A stretch of 64,000 bases of DNA, from the NCBI RefSeq assembly GCF_004153195.1, contig NZ_SEMC01000002.1:62001-126000 (forward strand), in the 5' to 3' direction. This document shows positions 30,419 through 40,667 of the stretch, in pieces. The position numbers and the translations under genes are program-made. A model generated the notes under the pieces. It did no database searches and was not told the DNA's origin. It saw only the letters and a list, made by a program, of their open reading frames with translations. The DNA comes from Sporolactobacillus sp. THM19-2 (GTDB lineage: Bacteria > Bacillota > Bacilli > Bacillales > Sporolactobacillaceae). The stretch's first letter is position 1, and each line of letters starts with the position of its first letter.

Positions 30419-30900
30419 TGCTGGTTCCCCACCTGTTTCATCAACTGGTCAATCTCTTTTGTATAATCTTTGGCATTGATCTCTTTTTCAAGCACTTTGG
30501 AAGCCAGCATCACGGAGAGATCAGCCACTTCATCACGTATCGAAGCAATGGCTTTGGCCTTTTCACTGTCAATTTCTTCGTGTGCTTCCTTAATCAGGAG
30601 ATCGGAGCGGTTTTTCGCCGCATCGATAATGCTTTTCGACTCGGCAGCTGCCTGGCTTTTCGCCTGTTCGATCAAGTCTCGCGATTCGCGGCGCATCTTG
30701 TCAAGTTCACTTTTCTGCTGATCCAGATATTTCTGAGCTTCATCGCGGTTGCCTTCAGCTTCATTGATCTGATTATTGATATATTTTCTGCGTTTTTCCA
30801 TTACTCTTGCAATCGGTCCAACAGCCTTCCAGGCAACAAGCGCCATCAGAATCAGAAAAATGACGATTTGAGCCAGAATTGTTCCCAGGGAAAATTGCAT
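30415..30900 (-). CDS. atpF: ATP synthase b subunit
   Basis: 161-residue peripheral stalk subunit: one N-terminal membrane helix (about 5-25, LGTILAQIVIFLILMALVAW) followed by a long charged coiled coil. The ATG at 30898-30900 has AAAGGAG about 11 nt upstream; an in-frame GTG seven codons earlier lacks a ribosome site. Confidence 0.95.
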
Positions 30901-31011
30901 ATACTCTGCCACTCCTTTCACTCATTGATTGGCCGGCACCCTTTCGGAAAATCCGGTTTTTGTTTCATTTGAAAGAAAGCGGGGGCGATGTGTCCCCCAC
31001 CTCATTTTTGA

Positions 31012-31290
<279 letters not shown>

Positions 31291-31306
31291 TCATGAGCCC
31301 GTGCGG

Positions 31307-32047
31307 CTATTCCGCCGACACTTTCTGCCCGATGTAGACCATGGCCAGTACGGTAAAAATGTAAGCCTGGATCACGCCGACGAAGACTGAAAAGCCCATC
31401 CAGGCGGCAAGCGGGAGCGCCGTTAAATACAGTGTACCCTGCCGCAGAATCAGGATCAGCACTTCTCCGGCAAAGATGTTCGCCCACAGACGGGCGGCGT
31501 GTGTTACCGGCTTGGCCAGTTCATCAATGATATTAAATGGCAGCATCCATGCATAAGGCTTGAAATAATCTTTTACATAGGTGCCCGGATGCTTCACCAC
31601 ACCTGCGAAGTGAGAATAAATCAAGACAGCTCCGGCCATGGCGACAGTGACGTTCAGGTCCGAAGTCGGTGATTTAAACCAGCTCACTTCATGTGTCGAC
31701 TTCAGCATATCCGCTGTAATGCCCAGTTGCGGAATCGGTCCTGCTACTTCCGCAGTAACAATGACGATAACGCCCAGCAGGTTGGAGATCATGATAAAGA
31801 GGAAAGTCGTCAGGGCGAAGCTGATATACTTGTACGATTCCTTTTTTTCCATCATGATCCCCGTGATCCCGCTAATAAAATCGATCACGTATTCCATCAC
31901 ATTCTGCTTACCCGACGGCCGGATAGTCAGTTTCCGTGTCAGCGCTGTGACAAGCAGAAAAACAAGGATGGCTGCAACCACACTGCCAATAATCACCGTG
32001 AGATCAAAGGTCATACCGAGAAACTTAACTTTCGGAGTCAGATCCAA
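31307..32047 (-). CDS. atpB: ATP synthase a subunit
   Basis: 246-residue proton-channel subunit with five or six helices. The essential Arg lies in THAARLWANIFAGEVLI; NIIDELAKPVTH precedes it. I chose TTG at 32045-32047, preceded by GGGGGGAG at 4-5 nt, giving MDLTPKVKFLGMTFDL and a length matching B. subtilis AtpB (244). An ATG six codons upstream (32063-32065) has no ribosome site. The frame stays open for another 50 codons upstream without homology. Confidence 0.93.
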   Translation of the reverse strand: MDLTPKVKFLGMTFDLTVIIGSVVAAILVFLLVTALTRKLTIRPSGKQNVMEYVIDFISGITGIMMEKKESYKYISFALTTFLFIMISNLLGVIVIVTAEVAGPIPQLGITADMLKSTHEVSWFKSPTSDLNVTVAMAGAVLIYSHFAGVVKHPGTYVKDYFKPYAWMLPFNIIDELAKPVTHAARLWANIFAGEVLILILRQGTLYLTALPLAAWMGFSVFVGVIQAYIFTVLAMVYIGQKVSAE

Positions 32048-32343
32048 GAGTCTCCCCCCCTTCATCCGAACATAATGTGTTTCTCTTTTCACCGACTGAA
32101 GATACAGATTCCTGATAACAGGGCGACACAACCTGTCCGAATCGTATGAAGCGACCCGGCGGACCCGTTCCATTGTATGTAAACTCCGGGCTGCGATACA
32201 TGTTGCCCGCCCCATTAGAATAGTAGTTATATAAACCGGCTGATCCGCCGGGAAGGTTTGTCGGGGCTTCCCGGTTTCTACAACCAGATTATCCCAGGAT
32301 TGCAGAATTCAAACATGGACAGAAAAATAATCTCTGTCATTGC
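32048..32343 (-). other. Structured atpZ-atpB gap; atpI not recognised
   Basis: On the minus strand an ATG overlapping the atpZ stop opens only a 12-codon frame (MSNDRDYFSVHV). There follow CCGGGAAG/CTTCCCGG and an outer AAACCGG/CCGGTTT pairing (about 32231-32277) before the atpB start. B. subtilis has a ~127-residue atpI at this place; nothing here resembles it. Confidence 0.5.
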
Positions 32344-32565
32344 TCATTTTTTCATAAAAGATTTCAGCGTATAAAAACAGCTGAGCAATCCGAAGAAGAA
32401 TCCGGCAACCGCAAGAATGGGCAGCCACAGACGGGATGTGCCAAAGCGGTGGTCCAGATAATTTCCGCCCAGCGCGCCGATAATGATAAAGGCGAAAATT
32501 TCAAATCCCATGGCACTGACGACGGCGGCCATATAAAGTGGATTATCCTTCTTATCGCCCTTCAT
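32344..32565 (-). CDS. atpZ: AtpZ/AtpI-like small membrane protein
   Basis: 73 residues, two membrane helices (about 11-33 and 45-65), conserved GALGGNYLDHRFGTSRLWLPI and AGFFFGLLSCFYTLKSF of the AtpZ/AtpI family (PF09527-like). Members are thought to help Mg2+/Ca2+ handling or c-ring assembly. First gene of the atp operon, 145 bp after the promoter. GGGAGG lies before the ATG. Confidence 0.85.
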   Translation of the reverse strand: MKGDKKDNPLYMAAVVSAMGFEIFAFIIIGALGGNYLDHRFGTSRLWLPILAVAGFFFGLLSCFYTLKSFMKK

Positions 32566-32709
32566 GATTCAGCCTCCCGATGATTCAAACATTCGCCGGC
32601 TTACCGAAAAACGTGGGACATGACACAATTTATGCATATTTGTGTCTGACAGAATTGAGAAAAAAGAGCGGGTCCATCTGCGCCTCAGCTAAATGAGCAC
32701 TACCTTTAC

Positions 32710-32739
32710 ATTTTATCGAAAGCGCTGTCTTGATGTCAA
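32710..32739 (-). promoter_or_regulatory. Sigma-A promoter of the atp operon
   Basis: Minus-strand TTGACA (perfect -35, 32734-32739), 18-bp spacer, TAAAAT (32710-32715). About 145 bp upstream of atpZ. The rest of the 373-bp gap (32566-32938) is A/T-rich with no further signal I can name. Confidence 0.82.
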
Positions 32740-32938
32740 CATATACCGACATTTTTTGTGATATCGGTCATTGAAAATGTCAGCGCAGGGTACATGGAAG
32801 ATCAACTCCGCTTTTTCTCTATAATTAAAATTCTAACCAATTTTCTTGATCACTGCACAGTTGAAATGTGACAAAACAAGAACAAAGAAAATATATACCG
32901 CAATATTTTCTGCCGGTGAAAAATAATTTTCATTTTTG

Positions 32939-33568
32939 TTATTTGGTTCCAAACAGTCGGTCTCCGGCGTCGCCAAGCCCGGGAATAATATAGCCATGTT
33001 CATTCAACCGTTCATCGAGCGCCGCGAGATAAATATCTACATCCGGATGTGCCTCCTGCACCATCTTTACCCCTTCCGGAGCGCCGATCAGGCACATCAG
33101 CTTGATATTACCGGCTCCATGTTTCTTCAAGAGCGTAATCGTTTCAGCTGCTGTGCCGCCTGTCGCCAGCATGGGATCAACGATAATCAGGTCACGTTCG
33201 GCAATGTCGGTCGGCATTTTAAAATAATATTCTACCGGTTTGAGCGTTTTCGGGTCACGGAAAAGGCCGACATGACCGACTTTTGCCGCAGGAATCAGAT
33301 TAAGCATGCCATTGACCATACCGAGCCCGGCGCGGAGAACCGGAACGATGCCGAGCTTTTTCCCGGTCAGTTGATACGCTTTTGCTTTTGCTACAGGTGT
33401 CTGAACCTCTACCTCTTCAAGCGGCAGGTCACGTGTGATTTCAAAAGCCATCAGCATCGCGATTTCGTCAACAAGTTCGCGGAAGGCCTTGGTTCCGGTC
33501 TCCTTATTGCGGATCATGGTCAGTTTATGCTGTATCAGCGGGTGATCCAGTACAACCAGCTTTCCCAT
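32939..33568 (-). CDS. upp: Uracil phosphoribosyltransferase
   Basis: 209-residue salvage enzyme converting uracil and PRPP to [39 protein letters not shown] loop [17 protein letters not shown] and the C-terminal [16 protein letters not shown] uracil-binding motif are intact. The ATG at 33566-33568 follows GGGGGTGA; an in-frame extension of 36 residues was rejected. Confidence 0.97.
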   Translation of the reverse strand: MGKLVVLDHPLIQHKLTMIRNKETGTKAFRELVDEIAMLMAFEITRDLPLEEVEVQTPVAKAKAYQLTGKKLGIVPVLRAGLGMVNGMLNLIPAAKVGHVGLFRDPKTLKPVEYYFKMPTDIAERDLIIVDPMLATGGTAAETITLLKKHGAGNIKLMCLIGAPEGVKMVQEAHPDVDIYLAALDERLNEHGYIIPGLGDAGDRLFGTK

Positions 33569-33715
33569 ATTTCTCACCCCCATTTCATCATTCTGTGGCT
33601 TGATCACCGGCCTGATGATGCCCGCCCCCGTTCCTGAATCATACCCGGGGACGGGCTCTCCAGTCAGCGCAGCCAATATATATAATAGAGGAAACCTGAC
33701 CGATCTGCCACCTCG

Positions 33716-34972
33716 TCAGGCAAAAACTCCGGCACCCTGTGCATAGAGCGGGTGTTTCTCAGTCAGCGCAGCTGCACGGTCAGCTGCCTCTTTCAATACC
33801 GCCTCATCATCCGGGTGTTTCAGAGCCGCTGCGATAATGGAGGCTACTTCTTTCATATCCTCTTCCTTGAATCCACGTGTCGTCACAGCCGGTGTCCCCA
33901 TACGGATGCCACTGGTGACAAACGGTTTTTCCGGATCGAATGGAATGGTATTTTTATTCGTTGTAATGCCAATGCTGTCCAGCACGGCTTCTGCTTTTTT
34001 CCCGGTGATACCCAGATTGCGGACATCTACGAGGACGAGATGATTATCCGTTCCACCTGATACAAGATTCAGGCCATTTTCCTGGAGGGCTGCCGCAAAC
34101 GCTTTGGCGTTGGCAACGATCTGTGCCGAATACGTTTTGAATGCCGGCTGCAGATCTTCACCGAATGCCACGGCTTTCGCTGCAATAATGTGCATCAACG
34201 GTCCGCCCTGGATGCCCGGGAAGATCGCCTTGTCCAGCTTTTTCGCAAATTTTTTCTTGCAGAAGATCATTCCGCCGCGTGGCCCGCGCAGGGTTTTATG
34301 CGTCGTGGTGGTGACAAAATCGCAATACGGGATCGGGCTTGGATGCAGACCGGTGGCAACAAGTCCGGCGATGTGTGCCATGTCGACCATCAGATAAGCG
34401 CCGATTTCGTCGGCAATTTCGCGGAATTTCTTAAAGTCGATGATACGCGGGTAAGCACTGGCACCGGCAACGATCAGTTTTGGCCTGTATTTCAGGGCCT
34501 GGCTGCGCACTTCGTCATAATCAATGCGCTGCGTGTCCCTTCTTACTCCGTAATCAACAAAATGATAGAGCTGACCACTGAAATTGACTTTGCTGCCATG
34601 GGTCAGATGCCCGCCATGTGAAAGACGCATGCCAAGCACGGTGTCGCCCGGTTCCAGAATCGTGTCATAAACCGCCATATTCGCCTGAGCACCTGAATGA
34701 GGCTGGACGTTAACGTGTTCCGCACCAAACAGCTTCAGGGCTCTGTCTCTTGCCAGATTTTCTACAATATCGACGTATTCACAGCCGCCGTAATAGCGAT
34801 GTCCGGGATAACCTTCTGCATATTTATTGGTCAGAACCGAACCCGCTGCTTCGAGTACGGCTTCACTGACAAAATTTTCTGAGGCAATCAGTTCAATCTT
34901 CTTTCTCTGCCTGCCCAGTTCCTGCTCGATTGCCTTGAAAACTTCCGGATCCTGCTGTTTCATGCTTGTCAT
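33716..34972 (-). CDS. glyA: Serine hydroxymethyltransferase
   Basis: 418-residue PLP enzyme interconverting serine and glycine with tetrahydrofolate. [40 protein letters not shown] and the PLP-lysine motif [17 protein letters not shown] are present. GGAG lies 12 nt before the first ATG; a second ATG three codons later is possible. Followed by upp as in B. subtilis. Confidence 0.97.
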   Translation of the reverse strand: MTSMKQQDPEVFKAIEQELGRQRKKIELIASENFVSEAVLEAAGSVLTNKYAEGYPGHRYYGGCEYVDIVENLARDRALKLFGAEHVNVQPHSGAQANMAVYDTILEPGDTVLGMRLSHGGHLTHGSKVNFSGQLYHFVDYGVRRDTQRIDYDEVRSQALKYRPKLIVAGASAYPRIIDFKKFREIADEIGAYLMVDMAHIAGLVATGLHPSPIPYCDFVTTTTHKTLRGPRGGMIFCKKKFAKKLDKAIFPGIQGGPLMHIIAAKAVAFGEDLQPAFKTYSAQIVANAKAFAAALQENGLNLVSGGTDNHLVLVDVRNLGITGKKAEAVLDSIGITTNKNTIPFDPEKPFVTSGIRMGTPAVTTRGFKEEDMKEVASIIAAALKHPDDEAVLKEAADRAAALTEKHPLYAQGAGVFA

Positions 34973-35162
34973 GAATGAGTTGCACTCCTCTCAGAAATTA
35001 GGGATAGTAAAAAATCAGGTAGGTTTCCTGTTCGAAAAGTCTGATTCATGTAAAGTTTATCACATTTTCTCCAGATTAAGAAAAAGAAATCGGCCGAACA
35101 GGTCGATTCGTACCTGACTTTACGGAATGGCTGAATACGGAGCTTCCGGGACCAGGTGAGGC

Positions 35163-35300
35163 ATTCAGCCCATTGCTCCGTTTATCCGGCCGAGATGCAC
35201 CATGATTCAGCCTATTGCGCCGTTCATCCGGCTGGAACGCCCCATGATTCAGCCTATTGCGCCGTTCATCCGGCCGGAATGCACCATGATTTCAGCCGGA
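35163..35300. repeat. Three 42-bp repeats of the TTCAGCC type (family Q)
   Basis: Near-identical 42-bp units ATTCAGCCTATTGCGCCGTT... at 35163-35204, 35205-35246 and 35247-35288, then a degenerate copy. The unit is twice 21 bp and contains TTCAGCC and TTCATCCGG. It occupies the glyA-ywlG gap (34973-35389), 48 bp beyond the ywlG terminator; the remaining gap presumably holds the glyA promoter, not clearly identified. Confidence 0.9.
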
Positions 35301-35347
35301 TGATCTGTTGATCCGGGCGCGGCCCTGAATTTCCGCCGGAACGCACG

Positions 35348-35388
35348 AAAAAGCAGGAGAACGGATTGGGATTGACTCCGTTCTCCTG
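35348..35388 (-). terminator. Terminator of ywlG
   Basis: 12-bp stem CAGGAGAACGGA/TCCGTTCTCCTG with an 11-base loop, T-run on the minus strand. Confidence 0.9.
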
Positions 35389-35389
35389 T

Positions 35390-35968
35390 TTATAAACAGG
35401 TGCGGCCCGAGGTTTCTTTTTCCGGATAGACCGCGCGTTCGCCGCCGATCAGCTTCGGGCGGGTGCGGGCCATGACAAGATGGGCCTCGCCGATCTGCCT
35501 GACCTGACTTCTGACCGGTACGGCTACGTGTTTCAGATGCATGCCGATCAGCGTGTCACCGATATCCAGTCCGCCATCGGCACGGATAAATTCCACAACG
35601 ACCGGATGGGAAAGATGTTCCCAGGCATAGGCGGCCATCGAGCCTCCGGCGTGTGGAATCGGGCGGACGGTAACAGGATCGAAATGCCGTTGTTCGGCGA
35701 CTTCCCGGTCCAGCACAAGGGCCCGGTTCAGATGCTCGCAGCACTGAAAGGCAAAATGTACACCTGTCCGGTCGTGGCAGGTTTTTATTGCCTGATATAT
35801 GGCGGCAGCGATCTCCGGCGAACCGGATGTGCCGATTCGGTTGCCGCGTACTTCACTTGTACTGCAGCCAAGAACCAGTAAATGGCGTTCATCAAAAGGC
35901 ATAGCCGCGGCCAGATCGTTCAGCGCGCGGCCAACTTCATCTATGAGCTGCTGACTGTAATTTTCCAT
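35390..35968 (-). CDS. ywlG: YwlG family protein (DUF436, TIGR01440)
   Basis: About 192-residue protein of unknown function conserved in Firmicutes. LLVLGCSTSEVRGNRIGTSGS, CCEHLNRALVLDREVAEQR, PHAGGSMAAYAWE and DTLIGMHLKHVAVPVR are characteristic. Three successive ATG codons begin the frame (up to 35974); the third is best spaced from AAGG. Upstream of glyA as in B. subtilis, but ywlE and ywlF are missing from the cluster here. Confidence 0.88.
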   Translation of the reverse strand: MENYSQQLIDEVGRALNDLAAAMPFDERHLLVLGCSTSEVRGNRIGTSGSPEIAAAIYQAIKTCHDRTGVHFAFQCCEHLNRALVLDREVAEQRHFDPVTVRPIPHAGGSMAAYAWEHLSHPVVVEFIRADGGLDIGDTLIGMHLKHVAVPVRSQVRQIGEAHLVMARTRPKLIGGERAVYPEKETSGRTCL

Positions 35969-36101
35969 CATCATGTCCTTCCCAGAGTACAGGCGTTCAT
36001 TTCTATTACAATTATAACAGCTTGCGCCACTTTGGGCAGGATTATGTCATTTCCCGGGAAATTTTGGCGGAATCCACAGGGCGGCGTCGCAGGAAGGCTG
36101 A

Positions 36102-36671
36102 TTACAGATGAAGATGGAAGATCAGTTTCAACCCGAAAAAGAGCAGAATCAGCCCGCCAATCATTTCGCCAAACCGGCCAAAATAATTTTTTGTACGCCT
36201 CCCTAAATAAAAGCCCGTCCAGGCCATGATCATACTGACCACACCGAAAAGAAGAATAGCCGCCACCCCGCGCGCGCCGAACAGGCCCATGCTCAGACCG
36301 ACGGAGAAACTGTCGATACTGACGCTCATGGAAAAGAGCAGCATGCCCGTATCCGATGTGATATCCAGTTCCCTGCCACTCTTTTTCCGGCTGAGTACGG
36401 TAAAAATCATCTGGGCACCGATCAGAAGAAGCAGAATGCCTCCGGCGATGGCGGCAATCTCGCCAAATTGATCAGAGAGCAGATGTCCGAGTATCATACC
36501 TGACAGGGGCATCAGCATGTGAAAAAGCCCGATCCACAAGCCGGTTTTTGCTACATTCCGTAAGCGTGAGTCCGTCATTCCCATCCCCATACATACGGAA
36601 AAAGCGTCCATACCCAGTGCCAGTGCCATCATAAGAATGGCAAATCCCTGCCCAATCAGCTGTTCGACCAT
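36102..36671 (-). CDS. mntP: Manganese efflux pump MntP
   Basis: 189-residue membrane protein with six helices in two homologous halves, exporting Mn2+. The conserved aspartates appear as LALGMDAFSVCMGMG and MSVSIDSFSVGLSMGLFG. The ATG at 36669-36671 follows AAAGGGG at about 7 nt. Corresponds to B. subtilis ywlD. No yybP-ykoY riboswitch is seen in the short upstream gap. Confidence 0.93.
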   Translation of the reverse strand: MVEQLIGQGFAILMMALALGMDAFSVCMGMGMTDSRLRNVAKTGLWIGLFHMLMPLSGMILGHLLSDQFGEIAAIAGGILLLLIGAQMIFTVLSRKKSGRELDITSDTGMLLFSMSVSIDSFSVGLSMGLFGARGVAAILLFGVVSMIMAWTGFYLGRRTKNYFGRFGEMIGGLILLFFGLKLIFHLHL

Positions 36672-36731
36672 GGCTGTTCCCCTTTCCAGTCCCATGATGC
36701 AATTTATGCATGTCCCGGGGTGGTTAGAAGG

Positions 36732-36762
36732 AGAAAAGGGGATCCCGATCAGGAATCCCCTT
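36732..36762 (-). terminator. Terminator of ywlC
   Basis: AAGGGGAT/ATCCCCTT stem with an 11-base loop followed by TTTT on the minus strand. Confidence 0.75.
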
Positions 36763-36777
36763 AATCAAACGTTTATT

Positions 36778-37821
36778 TTATTCAACGATTCTGCCGCCTG
36801 CCGCCTTAGACAGCCGGTTCATAATCGCTTTACCGATTCCGGTTTCCGGAAAGGTTTCACTGTAGATCACGTTGACTTTTTTCGAATTAAAATCACGGAG
36901 GACCGCAAACAGCCGGTGGGCAACAGTTTTCAGGTCACTGCGTCTGCCGCAGCAGAGGACGACGTCCGCTTCCGGGAAGGCTTCACGGTTTTCTTCCGTT
37001 GTCAGAACGCCTACCCGCCGTTCGCTATTCTTTTCGTCGGTAATCAGTTCCTGAATTTTTTCTTTACCGGCCGGAACAAGAAGCATGGTTGCGTCCGGGG
37101 CATAGTGCTTATATTTCATTCCGGGCGCTTTCGGAATCTGATCAGGCCGGGTCAGGCCGGGGTCATCAGCTACCGTACCGGCCACCTGTTCCAACTGCTC
37201 TTTGGAAATACCGCCGGGGCGCAGAATTGTAATCGGGGTCAATGTGCAATCGACGACGGTCGATTCAACCCCGACACCCGTCTCTCCGCCATCGATGATT
37301 CCGGCAATTTTTCCATTCAGATCGTGATAAACGTGTTCGGCTTTAGTTGGGCTCGGGTGCCCCGAACTGTTAGCAGACGGTGCGGCAATCGGCAGCCCGG
37401 ATGCCAGAATCAGGGCACGGGCAACCGGATGGGCCGGCATTCGGACGGCAACAGTAGACAGTCCGGCAGTCACGGTATCCGATACCTCACCGCGTGAAGG
37501 AAGAACAAGCGTCATCGGTCCGGGCCAGAAGGCATCCATCAGTTTTTTCGCCATCGGATTAATATCTGTACAGATTTCCCGTACCTGCTCCGTCGTGGCG
37601 ACATGGACAATCAGCGGGTTGTCGCTTGGTCTGCCTTTTGCTTCGTAGATTTTCCTGACTGAGTCCCTGAATTTAGCGTTTCCGCCCAGGCCATAGACGG
37701 TCTCCGTCGGGAAGGCGATGATTTCACCTCTTGCAAGACAGGCGGCCGCCTCCCTGATCTGCGGGTCGTCCGCGAGACCTTCAGCCCCGGGGTCCACCCG
37801 CCACAGTTTTGTCTCTGTCAT
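36778..37821 (-). CDS. ywlC: L-threonylcarbamoyladenylate synthase (Sua5/YwlC)
   Basis: 347-residue two-domain enzyme that makes threonylcarbamoyl-AMP for the t6A tRNA modification. N-terminal YrdC domain: IIAFPTETVYGLGGNAKF, KGRPSDNPLIVHV, VAVRMPAHPVARALI, PSANSSGHPSPT. C-terminal Sua5 domain with the linker APGMKYKHYAPDA. RBS AAGGGGAT before the ATG. Next to spoIIR as in B. subtilis. Confidence 0.95.
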   Translation of the reverse strand: MTETKLWRVDPGAEGLADDPQIREAAACLARGEIIAFPTETVYGLGGNAKFRDSVRKIYEAKGRPSDNPLIVHVATTEQVREICTDINPMAKKLMDAFWPGPMTLVLPSRGEVSDTVTAGLSTVAVRMPAHPVARALILASGLPIAAPSANSSGHPSPTKAEHVYHDLNGKIAGIIDGGETGVGVESTVVDCTLTPITILRPGGISKEQLEQVAGTVADDPGLTRPDQIPKAPGMKYKHYAPDATMLLVPAGKEKIQELITDEKNSERRVGVLTTEENREAFPEADVVLCCGRRSDLKTVAHRLFAVLRDFNSKKVNVIYSETFPETGIGKAIMNRLSKAAGGRIVE

Positions 37822-37929
37822 TTTTTGTGATCCCCTTTTTTCCGCATTAAGGAGACCGGCGTCTCTGCCGGCCTCACAATATAATCAGTATAACACAATG
37901 TGTCTATGAGTCTGTGATGATGCTCTGAA

Positions 37930-38562
37930 TCAGTCAAACAGTTGTCGTATTTTGTTGAAAAGATCGCCGGCGAAAGACCGAACTTCAATCTTTTTTTCTG
38001 ATTTTTCCCGTTCAGGTTCCGCAGCTTGTGTCTCCGGCATTGCCGAACTTGCCTGTGCAGGGACGGCCTCACTGTTTGAAAAGTCGAGGAAACAGAGCGG
38101 CGGGAAGAGCACACACCACCAGTTTGCCCCCTTTCCATCGCCGAGGGTAATGACAAGGGCCTTATATTCACCGGCAGGATATACGTACTCCCCGTACATT
38201 TTAGTTGGAAAATCCGCCTGACCGAGTTTGATCGTAAAGGTGGGGTCGGCATGAACCCTGCGCAGTGTACGCATGACGGTCTGTCGCAGTTCAGGCAGAT
38301 GCGCGTGGATGATTTTCTCGGCCTGTTCCGGGGATTCCAGATTCTGCACCCATCCGCTGATATCGCGGTTGATCGCATCGCGTACCTGACGCTTGACCAC
38401 CTGATCGGCCGGCGAATCGCTGTTTGCCAGGATGCGCAGCCGGATTGCGTCTTTCGGAATCGGGTCCTGATCATCCGCCCTGGACGAATGGCTCTGAGTA
38501 AAAAACAGGACGCCTGTGAGAATAATAGTGAATAGAAAAATAAGTGCCAGTGATCTTTTCAT
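37930..38562 (-). CDS. spoIIR: Forespore signalling protein SpoIIR
   Basis: 210-residue secreted signal made in the forespore that triggers SpoIIGA cleavage of pro-sigma-E in the mother cell. N-terminal signal segment (6-22). The family core IRLRILANSDSPADQVVKRQ, VRDAINRDISGW, YPAGEYKALVITLGDGKGAN and WWCVLFPPLCFLD is clear. A strong ribosome site (AAGGAGG) and a sigma-F-like promoter precede it. Confidence 0.95.
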   Translation of the reverse strand: MKRSLALIFLFTIILTGVLFFTQSHSSRADDQDPIPKDAIRLRILANSDSPADQVVKRQVRDAINRDISGWVQNLESPEQAEKIIHAHLPELRQTVMRTLRRVHADPTFTIKLGQADFPTKMYGEYVYPAGEYKALVITLGDGKGANWWCVLFPPLCFLDFSNSEAVPAQASSAMPETQAAEPEREKSEKKIEVRSFAGDLFNKIRQLFD

Positions 38563-38583
38563 CCTTCCCGCCTCCTTACCCGA

Positions 38584-38613
38584 CAGTGTGGGCAGGAAGC
38601 GGAACGATTAAAC
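38584..38613 (-). promoter_or_regulatory. Sigma-F-type promoter of spoIIR
   Basis: Minus-strand GTTTA (38609-38613), exactly 15 bp, then GCCCACACTG (38584-38593): matches GYWTA-N15-GGNNANAHTR except the second G. SpoIIR is a sigma-F gene in B. subtilis. Confidence 0.7.
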
Positions 38614-38626
38614 CTGTTGTACGACT

Positions 38627-39496
38627 TTATTTTTTTCGAAGGACAGCCAGGACATTACGGTCCAGTCCCGCAATATCCTTTTCGACTGCCAGCGCTTCGA
38701 TCCGATTAGGAAAAGTGCTCCGGATCAGCCCGGAGATGGCCTGCCCCTGTTCCGCACCGATTTCAAAGCCAAGGAGGAAAAGCGGACCGGTGGAAAAAGC
38801 AGTTACTCCCCGGAGGATCTGCCGGTAACAGTCCAGCCCGTCTCCCCCGCCGAAAAGAGCCAGATGCGGCTCGAAATCTTTAACCGTATCGTCCAGCTGC
38901 TCCATCCCGGTGCGGGAGATATAGGGCGGATTTGACACGAGAATATCATAGTGCAGGCCGGCGAGCGGCACGGTCAGGTCCCCCGGGCGAAAGTCAACTT
39001 TTGCACCCAGGTGGCGCGCATTTTCTCCGGCAACAGCCAGTGCCTCGCAGGAGATATCCGTTGCCGTGACGTGCCAGTCCGGATGTTCCAGGGCGAGCGT
39101 AATAGCAATCGCCCCGCTTCCGGTACCGATATCGCAGACCTCAAGTTTTTTATCTGGAAAAAAACGCCCGGCCCATTTTCCGATGCGATAGACCAGTTCT
39201 TCTGTTTCCTGACGCGGGATCAGTACGGCAGGCGTGACTTTAAACATACGCCCGTAAAAAGGCGCCTGTCCGAGCATATACTGGACAGGTGCGCCGGTTT
39301 TCACATGTTCCGCAACGCGTTCCCGAAACCATGCCTCATCCTGCCGGGTGAGCAGGTCACGGTTATTGACGAACAGGTCGGTTCGCGACAGGTGCAGCCG
39401 GGAGCAGAGCAGAATTTCACCAATATTTTCATCTCGATGATTTTCTTTTAAAAAAGCAGATGCCCATTTGAGCGCTTCATATCTCCTGAGTGTCAT
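38627..39496 (-). CDS. prmC: Release factor glutamine methyltransferase PrmC
   Basis: 289-residue SAM-dependent enzyme methylating the GGQ glutamine of release factors. SAM motif [18 protein letters not shown] and catalytic NPPY in [30 protein letters not shown] is the family substrate motif. Overlaps prfA by 4 nt, fitting its role on PrfA. Confidence 0.96.
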   Translation of the reverse strand: MTLRRYEALKWASAFLKENHRDENIGEILLCSRLHLSRTDLFVNNRDLLTRQDEAWFRERVAEHVKTGAPVQYMLGQAPFYGRMFKVTPAVLIPRQETEELVYRIGKWAGRFFPDKKLEVCDIGTGSGAIAITLALEHPDWHVTATDISCEALAVAGENARHLGAKVDFRPGDLTVPLAGLHYDILVSNPPYISRTGMEQLDDTVKDFEPHLALFGGGDGLDCYRQILRGVTAFSTGPLFLLGFEIGAEQGQAISGLIRSTFPNRIEALAVEKDIAGLDRNVLAVLRKK

Positions 39497-40566
39497 CGGG
39501 CATCCGCCTGCTCCATTTTTTTCGACTGATCGTCCATGATTAAAGCATTTATGATCTCGTCCAGATTGCCGCTCAGGACCTGGTCCAGCTGATGAATCGT
39601 CAGGCCAATCCGGTGGTCGGTCACCCGGTTTTGAGAAAAATTATAGGTCCGGATCCGCTCGGAACGATCGCCCGTTCCGACGGCCGATCTCCGGGTGGAG
39701 TCGTATTTTTCCTGCGCTTCTCTCTGATACTTGTCATATACACGGGCACGCAGGACTTTCATCGCTTTTTCCTTATTCTTGATCTGTGAGCGTTCTTCCT
39801 GACAGGAGACGACAATGCCTGTCGGGATGTGCGTCAGCCGGATAGCGGACATCGTCGTATTGACACTTTGTCCTCCCGGTCCGCTCGACGCGAACCGGTC
39901 CACCCGGATATCTTTTTCATTCAGATTGACCTCGACTTCCTTTGCTTCCGGAAGCACGGCGACGGTTGCGGTTGATGTATGAATCCGGCCGCCGGACTCT
40001 GTTTCCGGAACGCGCTGGACCCGGTGAGCCCCGTTTTCATATTTCAGCCGGGACCAGGCACCCCGTCCGGTGATCATAAAAACAATTTCCTTATACCCGC
40101 CGATACCGTTAGGACTGGCATCAATGACTTCCGTCTTCCATTGATGATGTTCAGCATAGCGCGAGTACATGCGGAACAGATCACCGGCAAAAAGTGCCGC
40201 CTCATCGCCGCCGGCCGCGCCGCGGATTTCAACAATAACGTTGCGGCTGTCATTCGGATCTTTCGGAATCAGGAGCTGCCTGAGCTGTTTTTCCAGCCTG
40301 CTTTTTTCTTTTTCCAGGCGGGCAATCTCATCGCGGACCATACCTTTCATCGCATCATCCAGAGATTCGTCAAGCATCGACTTCGACTCATTAAGCTCGT
40401 GATCCGCCTTCTGGTAGCGACGATAAACAGTAACGGTTTCCTGCAGATCAGACTGCTCCTTCGAATATCGGCGCAGTTTATCATGATCGCTGATCACCTC
40501 CGGATCGGCGAGCAGCTGATTCAATTTTTCATAGCGTTCTTCCATGGATTGCAAACGTTCAAACAT
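39493..40566 (-). CDS. prfA: Peptide chain release factor 1
   Basis: 357-residue release factor reading UAA and UAG. The catalytic GGQ lies in [40 protein letters not shown] and the codon-recognition region are normal. Preceded by a start after GGTGGAAAA; followed at once by prmC. Confidence 0.97.
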   Translation of the reverse strand: MFERLQSMEERYEKLNQLLADPEVISDHDKLRRYSKEQSDLQETVTVYRRYQKADHELNESKSMLDESLDDAMKGMVRDEIARLEKEKSRLEKQLRQLLIPKDPNDSRNVIVEIRGAAGGDEAALFAGDLFRMYSRYAEHHQWKTEVIDASPNGIGGYKEIVFMITGRGAWSRLKYENGAHRVQRVPETESGGRIHTSTATVAVLPEAKEVEVNLNEKDIRVDRFASSGPGGQSVNTTMSAIRLTHIPTGIVVSCQEERSQIKNKEKAMKVLRARVYDKYQREAQEKYDSTRRSAVGTGDRSERIRTYNFSQNRVTDHRIGLTIHQLDQVLSGNLDEIINALIMDDQSKKMEQADAR

Positions 40567-40667
40567 TTTTCCACCTCATCCGTCACAGAGAAAACGCTTT
40601 ACGGGCTGTTTCTCTACCCATCATTATATGATATGCGACTTCAGACCGTCAAAGAGCGGGGATACCG

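Noticed and set aside
36672-36777. yybP-ykoY manganese riboswitch before mntP
   Set aside because: The gap is only about 100 bp, mostly the ywlC terminator, with none of the conserved loops.
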